Shown piece by piece: positions 10,874 to 22,800 of a stretch of 64,000 nt of DNA (the first letter of the stretch is position 1; each line of letters opens with the position of its first letter). A program made the translations under genes and the position numbers. This DNA comes from Lutjanus erythropterus (Eukaryota > Chordata > Actinopteri > Lutjaniformes > Lutjanidae), in contig CM034603.1 in assembly GCA_020091685.1 (NCBI GenBank), forward strand, positions 24,794,595-24,858,594, read 5' to 3'. A model generated the notes under the pieces. The model worked only from the letters and a program-made list of their open reading frames with translations, was not told the origin of the DNA and made no database searches.

Positions 10874-13800
10874 GCTTCAACTGATAAGGGCTACTGTCTT
10901 TCTTCTTTATATTGCTATGTATAAATGCACAGTCGGAGTGGGAAGCTTAATAATTGAGCTGATTTTTCTTACATTTGTTCTCTTTTATTGAACTGGTTTT
11001 GTGTTTTGGTGATGCCAAAGGAACCCACTTCTGTGTGAACTGTTCTTGCTTTCTCTTTCTCTTTGTCTTAAACTGTTTTCCTACTGAGAGCCTGACTTCT
11101 TTCTTTTGAGTTGTTGGAATAATAAGATATTTAATGTGCGGTTTTGAACATGAATGAAGTTAAATAATTTCCTTTTTGACATTTGAACTCGGAATAGAAA
11201 ACTGCATCACAGTGGTTCATCAACATTAACAACCACACTAAGGAATGCCATCAAGTCCTGAAAGTGGATATCATCTGAAATACAATTATTGCTTTGTCGC
11301 TGAGAAATTTTTACTATTAATCTTTTCAGTGGGCGTATGCACTTGTGAAGGATGGGAAACTACTGTACGAGGCGGAGAAGTTCAAAAGGGAATCCTTTGG
11401 GAAACTCTTTAGTAAGTGTCTTTTGAAAACTCTCAGCTGATGACATTTGTGGTGTCACCGTTAAGCACAACATGCTTTTGAAATAACACATTACACAAAG
11501 ATCAGAGCCTTTAAGTATTTACTTACTTCCTTTCAGGGAAGTCTTTCCTCAGAAATCGTTTGTTTAGAGGACTTGATTCGTGGCCTCCAACATCATTTTG
11601 TGTAAGTTACAGTTTAAGACCGTTTAAACTATGTTGTTATTATCATGTATTTCCACTGTATTATAAGGCATCTCTTCTTGTGCTCTGTTAATTATTGTTA
11701 TAGACACGAAAGCCCAGACGGTTTGATGATGAACTTCCTGACATCTCTGTTGAGGACCTGCAGTACTTGAAATCTTGTTGTCCTGTAGAGGTGCAGCCTT
11801 TCCTTATGTAAGTCAATGTCCACGGTTATTGAAATTGATTTTGGCATAAACTTGTCAGTTATGTAACACGACAAGAATAGTCCTAAGATATGGACAGTAA
11901 AAAATTACCATTGGAAGTTTGTGTCCATTTTTAAATCAAATTAATTCGAGTCCTTGTATGCAAATTGGCTATTGTTGTTAAATGTTGTCTGTAGAATAAT
12001 CAAATATGCTTTAACAATTAACAGAACATACAACAGTAAGTATTTTATTGCACTTATATTGTGTTGTCAAATGTCCCACAAGTCATTAATAATACAGTAA
12101 GTGAAGACAATAATCCAAGGTGAGTTTGTGGATGTGGTAATGTTCAGCACAGGACAGTTAAGCAGCTAGCTTTGAAATCTTATATCAGACATTTTTTATT
12201 TCTGAGTTTTTTTTTCACACAGAGGCTTTTGAAACAAGTAGATAATCAGTAAAGTACAGTAGGTTAACACTGCAAAGAGACTCTAGTATGTAACATCATG
12301 CAGGGTTTGTTTTGTGAGGAAGGGCTGGATAAGATACATACAGGCTTCTTTAAAAGTTATTTTCTTTTTTAAAAGTATTGATTGTTTTGGAGCTTGATCC
12401 TGTGACATGAAGTTTGGCCTGAAACCCAGCCATTGTAGTTCTAACTTGCTCTCATAGTTTTAAAAATTCTGTCTTTAACTTTATCCTTTTTTTTTTTTTT
12501 CTGCAGGGTACCCACAATGTGTGACTTTGAGCCCTTAAATCGCCACGTAGAGACCCTTCACCAGCTGGTCCAGGCTGCACAGAGTGTGGATGAGATGTCT
12601 CAAACTATTACTGACCTGCTAAGTGAACAAAGGGTAACGAGAGCTTCATTAACAACCTTTTATTTCTTTTCTTTCTTTTCTGATTTATTTATATAGGAAG
12701 TATTTTCCTTATGTCTCTTAACCTTCATCTGTTGTGTCTTTGCAGGCGTCCTGTAGTCGGAGCACTCACAGATCAACCGTGTTGATCCCACAGTCTGAAA
12801 GCATACGTGGGACCACAACACCGATGTCCTCCAAAACACCTTCCTCTCTTAGCCTTCAGGGACCCAGCTGCCAGCCCCTTCATGTTCCCGTCCCAGCTCC
12901 TCTGGAGGACTTGTCCCCAGACAGCATAGATGCACAGACATTTGACTTTGAAACCATTGGCCATCCGAACATGGATCCAGTCCTGCAGCAGGGCTCCCTG
13001 GACTTGGATTCTCTTGCAGAGAGCCCTGAATCTGACTTCATGTCTGCCGTTAATGAATTTGTAATTGAAGAGAACTTGACCTCTCCGAACCCCATCAGTG
13101 ACCCCACTAGCCCTGAGATGATGGTGGAGTCGCTGTACTCTTCAGTCATTAATGCTATTGACAACAAGCGTATGCAGGACACCACAACACTAGAGAGGGA
13201 GAACTCGAGGATCACTGTCCTGAAACAAGTTATTGACAGATACCGATCAGCTGCAGAGGAGTCCCATTCCAACTTGAGAAGTGTAAAGGATGACCTCTAT
13301 CACTTAAGAGGCATGGTATTAAAAGAACAACATGACTTTGGCTTTGTGTTAAGGAGTATGACCACAGAGGTGCGCAGCATTGTGGACAACATCTGCCAGA
13401 CACATGAACTAGAACTGAAGGAGCAGCACCAAAGTGAGCTTGTCTCTCTTCGACAGGAACTCGAGAAGCAGGTTCAGACACTAACAGAGGAAAACCAAGT
13501 AAACCAGAATATTGTCAGAGATGTCCAACGCGCAATGCTGGAGCTGGAGGGTCTTATGGAGCGCAAAGAAAAAGAACTTACTCAGCTCGAGAATGAGAAA
13601 GAGCGATGGATTGAAACAGAGAGTAACCAGACAGACAGGATCAAAAACCTGGAGCAGACGATCAGCGATCAAGCTGAAGAGATTAAGACGCTCTTGAATT
13701 CAAGAGATTCATTGACCAGCCAGCTTGAGCAACTGCACTTTGAGATTGAACGCAGCCAGCAGAAGATCCGACAGGAGCTGGAAGTCGCCGAGCAGTCCCA

Positions 13801-16800
13801 CTTAAAGGAGCTGGAGGACAGAATGAGGCAGGAACACAAGGCAGAACTGGAGACCCTCATCAAACATAACCAGGAGGCTCTGGAACATCTGGCTGCTGAG
13901 AATAGTGCGAAGTTAAGTGAGGCAAGCGACCACCACAACATTGCGCTGATGGAGAAGGACAAATATATAAAGGATTTGGAGACTCGCAGTTCTGAGCTTG
14001 CAGAGCTCCGCTGCAAACTCGAAGTGGAGCTCGCCCTCAAAGAGTCAGAGACAGAGGAGGTGAGGCTTTTATTTGAGGAGGCCAGGATGCAGCAGGTGGA
14101 GGCTGTGAGGTCCCAGGTGGAGGCTCAGACCAAAGCCCTCAGTGAGGAGCTGGCAGGCATCAAAAAACAGCTTCAGGTAAAAAATGAGGAGTATGAAGTG
14201 GACCTAGCAGAGCTGAGGACTCTCATGAGGATCGAGAAGGACCACTGCATCTCAGAGCTGGTGGACAGACACGAGGAGGAGACGATTTTGCTGCGCAATG
14301 AGCTCTCCTCTCTGCAGAAGCAAGCGCAGGATGCTGAGAGAAAACACGCTGAGCAGCAACAGAAGCTTAAGCAGGAAGTAGAGCAGCAAGTGGCTGCTCT
14401 AAGTGAAGAAAAAGAAAAGCAGCAGAGGAGTTTCCAAGAACTGGAGCAAGAGTTAAGGACTGTTATCAGCAATTTGCAGGCAGAAAATGACCTGCTCTCC
14501 AAAAAACTAGAGCAGGACAGGCAAGCAGTCAAGAAAGATTTAGAAAAAGAAGAAGCCTCGAAGGTTGCGTCACTAGATGCCTTTAAAGAGTTAGAACAGC
14601 AGAAGGAGGAGATGGAAAAGAGACTGTTAGACAGAATTAGACAACTTGAGAGTGAACTTCAGGAGAGACAATCCTCAAAAAGGTAAATGTTTCATCACAG
14701 TTGCAGACATACCACATATAGAAATCTAGCTAAAATTAAAAAATCTGAGTGTAGTGAATGGTTTGTGTAAATTTAATGTGCTTTAGGACTGCAACTAACT
14801 ATTTTTATTATTGATAAACTGCTGATTGTTTTCATGATTAATTGTTTAGTCTGTAAAATGTCAAAAAATTGTGATAAATGTCATCACAGTTTCCAAGAAC
14901 TCAAAGAGACATTTTCAATTTTCTTCTTTTGGCCAACCAACAGTCAAAACCCAAAAACTCATCATTTACTATCATAAATGACAAAAAAAACCTCAGCAAG
15001 TCCTCATGTTAATAAGGCTGGAACCAGTGACTGTTTGACACATTTTCTTAAAAACAAAACAAAGAAAATCCCACTAATTTTCTTTCAGTTGACAAATAGA
15101 TTCAAATAGATTTATTGTTGCAGCTTGAATCTGCTTACATTTGAAGTTTTACACTACAAGAAAATGTGGGGGTTGTATAAGTAAACAATATGTTGTATTC
15201 TTATTATTTGAGAATGTCTGTATGCTTGTATGTCCAGATTAATTTATTTGTCAGAATTAAAATTTATTGTGTGTCTTTCAGTGATGAAGGGTTGGTGCTG
15301 CGTGCTGAGGGGTCTCCAGACGCTGGTGTAACTCTGTCTCTAGACTCGGCACTACAGGAGCGGCTGCAGCAGGAGAGGGCCTCTCTGCAGTCCCAGCTGG
15401 AGCTCATGGAGAAGAAGAAGAATGAGGAGATGCAGAACCTCAAGACATCTCTGATTGCAGAGCAGCAGGTTTGTATTTGTGTTGTTAATAGATGGGAAAA
15501 GTACTGTCATGTCTTGTTAAGTCTAGTGGCAACTGACCCTTTATCTAATATCCTTAGGAAAAAAAAAAGTATTTTAGATTGTTGGCATAACTGAGGATAT
15601 ATTACACACAGATAACAGCTTTTGGGTTTGTTCATAAAGTGAGATTTATTAGTACCCAAAGTGCAACAAGATCCATTTAGGTCTACAGCATGTAGAGGTA
15701 GACCAGGATACTAGTATTTTGTTCATCCCATGTATATTCGTGAGGGTAGACCTCTGTAGGCTTTCAGTATAATGCAGACCTGCCAACCTGTATGCATTTT
15801 AACATCAAAGTAGCCTGGTATGGTTTGTTAATCTGAACTGTGCAAAAAGCTGGTGACACCTGTGGGTTCAGTTGTGGACTTGCAGTACTCAGCAGCAACT
15901 AGCCTGCTGAAAAGAAGAAGACTTTAACTAATCATAGTGCTGGATTCACACATAATGTCATTTCAAGAGCTTCCCTCTTGTTCCTCTTCCTTACTCCGGC
16001 TGCCTGGTTCCTTGAGTGAGGACAGTTCTTTTAACTACTTTGCAAAGGTAAAATGACTTGGGTTTATGTCGAAAGTTATAATTATAAATTGAAGGCAGCC
16101 GACCTTAACATTAATAACGTTAGCCTGATATTAAGTAATTTGCGAGCTAGCCTGCTTGTTCCCCATGCATTTAAGTGGGGGAAGTAATGTTTTCATAGTA
16201 TTCATAATATTCATTATTATTGCAGCCAAACCCACAACAGTAATGAGAGCAGCAGATCATGGCAGGATGGAAATAAAGCAAAAGGTGGTGCCACAGAAAT
16301 AATGTTACCTAGAAGGTTACTGGGAGGTCTGTGTGTATGCTTTGGCACTTTCTACTCTGTAACCAGTGGTGGAGAAAGTAGTGATATCTTTTACGTAAAA
16401 GTAACAAATAGCAAGAGTATCAAAGTAAACATACCTATTATGTTTAGTGTCCTCATTTGAGAGTTATACTTTTCATAAATTATTCATATTGCTTGATTGA
16501 CATGTATATGTAAGCAGCATTTCAAAGTTGTCAATGTGAAGCTTATCTTATTTAGCTATACTTTTGGGTAGGCCAATTTATAAACATTTTATTTTGTTTT
16601 AAAGGAGAGATCTGTATTATATTTACTGTAATAAAAATGGCAATGAAATGCCATCAGAGATTTAAGAAACATGTTAAGGTGAAATTGACACTTTTCTGAT
16701 TACACTGCTCCAACTGCAGTGTTGTCCTTTGAAATATCTATTCCTCTTGTTAATTAGAGTTCAAATTAATTCTGAATGTTCACCAAATTAGTTAGTGTCT

Positions 16801-19800
16801 GCTTATGAGACATAAGAAACAATTATTAATCTTAGAGAAAGATTATATGTTTCTAATGGTTAAATTGATGAAAATATGAATGGAGTCTGGCAGGCAGCGA
16901 GACAGCCAGCCACTTAACTCAAACTCCAGAATGTGTTTTTTCAGTGCACTGGGCTTTTGTTTTCAGGCTAATGGGCTAAACTTTACATTGACAGACAACT
17001 GATAGTTATTAACAGCTGATCAACTTACAGTGGAGGACTTGTCATTGCTTGTTTTTGTTAATTTACAATGTTGCGGCCATCTTGGCCTCCTGCGGTGCTT
17101 CTGCAGTGTACCAGATCTTCCTTGAGTTTGGGGAGGAGGGGGCAGGGGCAAACAAGTCCAACCACAAATTGTACAGTAAACAGAAATTCATCCTATTTAA
17201 TGTAACGTCCATGGTTCTGACTCACTGTTGAACTGCACCGCACTGAACTGCAGTACTCGTTTTTGGATGCACAGTTGTTACATATTGCTCCTTTAGAAGC
17301 AATCACACCCAACCTTATTGTTTTTAGCCTATATTTAAAGTTTGAACACATAGCAAATGATTTCTGTTTATGCATCTGACCAGGCCATGAATGGGGAAAT
17401 GACCGTGTAAAAGCGGAGTGATTGAAATGCGTGTTAACAAAGCGTTACACTATTGTCCTACTCAAAATATTTTTCCAAGGTTCGCAGCTCTGATAATGTA
17501 ATATATTTCAACAGCACCATAAACTACAGTCTCCAAAATGACTATAAAGTTCAATCGACACCTCTAACCTTCATGAAAGTAGGTGTATTACAGGGATGTT
17601 GCATTAGTTGTTTAGATCTACCTAATAAACTGGCATCTGAGTGTATGGAGTGCAGTGTGAATGTTCTCCTAAATACATTTAAGCACTACCTGGTCAATGT
17701 TAGCTTTCTAATGCAGTCCAATATAGCAGTGAATATTTTCTTTGTGAAAACTTTTAATTTTTAATCATTACTGAAACTGTCACTCTCAGCCAGCTACATT
17801 TAATTTGAAGTTATATTTCATCAACAGATCAGCCTTTCATTCATTAGTCTGACACATTCATTTTTTTCTGTGCTGGCACTAATCTTGGTCTGTCTGATCG
17901 CTTTACACCAAACTAATTGTTCACTTGGTTCTATTCAGTCATAAGTTTAATATTTTATCACTAATTTATTACAAAGATTTCTCTGAATTTCTGTTACGGA
18001 TATATTGGATCTCTCTCTCTGTTGCACCACACATAGCTTAATCTGATAAGACTTGTTTTGCACAAAATATTACATAATTGAACTGTGTGCTGTTACTGTT
18101 ATTTGAAATAACATTTGAGCCCGCATAATGGTAATTCGTTTTTGTTTTTTATTACTGGGTATGATAAATGGTTGAAAGATCAGATATGGAACAAAATAAA
18201 ACAAAAATCTAACAGATTAGTAAAAAAAAATCAAACAACTGAAACTCCCAAGGCTGCTAGCTGATCTGTGCTGTTAGAACTTCCTCTCAAATCATTTGTG
18301 CTTTGGTCTAAATTCTCTGTTGTCACCAAAAATGGCTCTTGAGCTTGTTAAAACTCTAAATGCTGTTATCATTATTTTTTGTTTCTCTAGACTAATTTCA
18401 ACACCGTTCTAACCCGCGAGAAGCTGAAGAAGGAGCAGATCATCAATGACCTCACAGAGAAGTTACAGAAAGTGACCCAACAGCAGGAGAAGGACAAAGG
18501 TGAGTGCTGTACAAAATGAGTGCAACTGACAATTATTTTCACTATTGCTAAAAATGTCAAAAAATCATAAAAATGGTCCCAGAGTTCCCAGAAATTCCAA
18601 AACCCAAAGACTTTTCGACTACTGTCGTAAATGACAAAATAAATCAGCAAATCCACTACATTTAAGAAGCTGGAACCAGCAAATGTTTGACATGTTTTGC
18701 TTAAAAATTGACTGAAATGATAAATCAATTATCAAAACAACTAATTATCTTTTTGCTCAACTAATCGGTAATCGACTAATCATCGCACTCTCTAATACTG
18801 TTGACTGAAAGAAGGGTAATCGTTTTTTTTATCTCTAATGAAAGCCGTGAAATTTAGTGTGTTTTGTCAAATAAAAGGTGATCATATTAAACAGGATAGT
18901 AATGCAGTCTTTTTAATATTCTACTAGAGCTGAGTGATATGTCTTATAAATTTTATCTCAGTTGTTTTAGGCTTTTTTTAAAGGCTTTTCACAATTTACA
19001 ATACAATATCTTGATATACAAATTTCCTCATAAATACAGTAAATTCTCATTCTCATACTGAAAATATGATTTTATAGAATATGATACACTGCTGTAGATT
19101 AAACTACCCAACAGTGCATTATAGGGTTAGACAAGAGCGTCACATGTAATGATTAAATGATTATTCAACACAATCAATTATCAAAATAGTTGGTGATTAA
19201 TCTAATAGTGCACAACTAATTTTAGAAAAAAAAGTGATTTTAGCTTCTAAAATGTGAATATTTTTCAGTTTCTTTACTCCTCTATTTAGTAAACTGAATA
19301 TCTTTGGGTTGTCAACTCAAAGACACTTGAGGATGTCACATTGGGCTTTGGGAAACAGTGATCAACATTGTTCACCATTTCCTGACATTTTATAGATTTA
19401 ACAACTAATCGATTAATCAAGAAAATAGCTGAGAGATTAATTGCCAATGAAAATAATTGTTAGTTGCAGCCCTAATATTAATATTTTTGACCAAATACTT
19501 AAATATCAATATTTATCAGTGTTGTGACAATATTGCTGTTGCACATGAGACATGTGAGATGTGAGAAATTAGATTTTTGGTAAATAGTCATCAGTAATGT
19601 GGATATAATGAATAAATGGGCACATGGAAATAATAGAACAGCTAAAGCAATATACTTTCACTTTACTGTAATGCAGTCTTTAAAATCAGAAAAAGACAAC
19701 ATTTATGTCATACATAATGATATCCAAAATCTGAGACAGTATCTAGTCTCATATCATGATTTTGATATAATATCAACATAATGCCAAGCAGACCTAATAA

Positions 19801-22800
19801 ATAGTCACAATCAATGATCCTTTTTTTCCCTCTACTTAGTGCAGTTTTTGTAAGAGCAGCCGTTCTTTGAGGTTTTATGTTAGCCTGTTTGTTGTGCCTA
19901 TCAGTGTTTCTTATTTATCTTAACTTCTTGCAGCTCTGATAGAGACGCTCTCCGAGGACCGAGCCAGTGTCATGCAGGAGAAGAAGCACTTGGAAGAGGA
20001 GCTGAACCGCCTGCGCAGCACTGCACTGGTCTCCTCTGCCTTCTTCACTCCTAACCTCTCAGCTCAGGAGCCCGCAGAAGCCGGAGCAGCAGCAGCAGCT
20101 CGAGCTCTGCCTGTTGCTGGGGCTTGTTCCTCTGAGTCCATGGCTGAAACTGACAGACTGGCCTCTGTGGCAGCCATTCGAGATGACGAACAAGTTGATT
20201 CAGCAGTGGACGCCAGCATGGTGACAGTCCAGTAAGCATCTCCTCTCCAATAAACATGGTTCTGTTGATAGTTTGTGTGATCTGATGTAGTTTACAGCTC
20301 TGTGTTTACATGCACACAAGAAACAAGGTCACTGGAAAGAAATCAGGTTAAGCCAACACATTAACATTCATTACTTTAACCAGATTAGGCCAGTGTTAAC
20401 ATGCATTTGGCCAGTCAGTGTATGTGTCCCTCCTCTACACACATATGTATAAGGTTGACACTTTATAGGTGTACTAAATAATATATAAGAAATCTGTTTG
20501 GTGCTGCTGAAGCCAAAAGGGATTTCTTTTTTTAGGTCAGAGTGGTTTGACAGTTCACTGAGAGGACAGGGAGAGGGTCTGTGTAGAGGAGAAACACCAA
20601 ACTTATCCTTGCTGTGTATATGTATAAAAAATAACCAACTGGTCAACTGTGGAAACTGAGTTATGTCGATTTAATTTTTGGTTTAAATTGTTGATCTCTA
20701 ACCTTATTTGACCTGCTCATTGGGTGATAATTCCCCAGTTTCTTTGTTTGTTGTTTACATGCACACCCTGTAGAAATCTATTGCATATACACTTCTTTTT
20801 TCCTTTTGCAGCATTGAAGTGCTGAAGAACTAGGTTGTTGTTTTATTTTCTCTCATAACCTGACAGTTCACCCCCAAAATCAACTCATCAACAATATCTC
20901 TTTCCAGAAATAATGACCTGGTTACTCAAGATAATCCACAGACCTTGTTGTGAGCAGATTAATGTTGAAACTTTTTTCTTTGTACCATAGAAAGAAAGTA
21001 GTCAACTGACACCAAAACAGGTTAGACCAGAGGTTTTCAGAATAAGAGCCGGGCCTCCCCAGGGCGGCTCCAAACAGTTTCAGGGAAGGCTCAGTGAATG
21101 GAAGTGAAAAATTATTACATTATATTAGTTATCAAAAGGAGATCACATAGAATAGCCTAAATGCATCTGATCTGATTAAAGAGACAGTGCAGAGATACAA
21201 TTTGGGGGGATTTTAATGTTTTTCCCACTTCCCCAGAGTTAGAAACTAATAAATCCCTTTGGACTGACCTTTATACATTTGGTGTAGTCTGAGGTTATGC
21301 AAAACAGCATTATAAGGTTATCTGTTTATGTGATCGGATAACATTATCATAATCTCATAGGCATCCAGGAATTGAGCAAAACTAAGCTAAGTTAAATCGG
21401 GGGTGCTTTTTTCAAGCTTTGTTTGAGGGCACGCCCACAGTCTCAGACGTTGAGACCCCCTGGTTTAGATGGATAAATAGCACCACAGGCCAGAGTGAAA
21501 ATACATAGTTTTGATTTTGGGGTGAACTGTCCCTCAGGTTACTGCAGAAACATGACAACCAGGTGATTGTAGTGAGTTTTAACTTGTGGCTTCTACAATC
21601 AGGTTAGTGCCACTGAATTACAGCTGTCTTTATCTTCAATGCTGTGTAGTTTTCTCATTACACTCTACATCTGCCATCTTGTAATTTGTCTTTTTTTTCC
21701 TTGATCAACCGTGAAAACTAATTTGAAAATATTACTAAAGACATACTTTGTTCATTCAGATGATAAGAATATATTTTCTGCATCATAACACTATTGATTT
21801 TTCAAGATTCTGGTTTATTTGGCAGCAGAGTTCAAACAGCTATAGGATATTTCCTCCTTATTGGGATATGAGCTTATTTAGATTACTGTGCATTTTTAAA
21901 ATACATGTTTTTAATAGTTCCACAATCAATCACAGTAATATGCTAATTAATGTTCATAGCACATTTTGTTACATACTGTACACTTATAGCAAGCTTACAG
22001 CAGACCTGCAAGTGGGCTGCATTTATACCCATATAAAGTCCTTTGTTAAGACGACATGGAATTGGTTGCCAGTCACTGACAGAAGGAGATCTTTTTATTC
22101 TTGAAGCAGATCATATTTTCAAAAGATCGTTGTGTAAAATATCCAAATATGGATGGACAGAAAGGACATTTGACAATGGAAGGAGGTCAGGATAGGATCA
22201 GACAGTGTAAGTCTTTTATTTACTATTATTAAGATTAAAAACTGTTATGTGGTTAGAAGAATAACGATGAGAACCTATTCATAATTTGATCATTTTTCAT
22301 TTTCTACTTATTCAGTTTTGTGGGCATTTTTGAGGACTTTTCTCAATTATCTGAGGTTTTGTTTTTGCTTGCAGTGATAACATCCTGATGTCAGAGGAGA
22401 AACAGCGGATACTCTTACTTGAGAGGGTAAATACACAAACTGTATGATCACATTGCATTTGAGAGCACTAGACAGATTGTTTCTGGATGTATTTATTTGT
22501 TTAATCAATGTAATATATGTTTCAGACTTTACACATGAAGGAAGAAGAAAACAAGCGCCTCAGTCAAAGACTGGTCAGTTATTTATTATCTCTGTGGGCT
22601 AAGTAACACCTGCTCCACTAGGTGGCAGTAGCATCAAAGAGTAAAATCCTGACCCAGGAGGCCAAAGAGCCCAGTAAAGAAAAATGAATTTTCATAAAGA
22701 GTGACTGTAGAATGTGTAGAGGGATGAATATTAGTGTTTGAAACAAAAACATATATTCTAAAATAAGTGTTAAAAATATACTTTGGTGATTTGAAAAATT

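Noticed and set aside
12773-14532. Minus-strand ORFs opposite exon 14
   Set aside because: Shadows of the coiled-coil reading frame; Ser/Cys/Leu-rich complements of Glu/Lys/Gln codons.
17453-17764. 103-codon ORF in intron 15
   Set aside because: No family resemblance; rb1cc1 exons splice cleanly around it.
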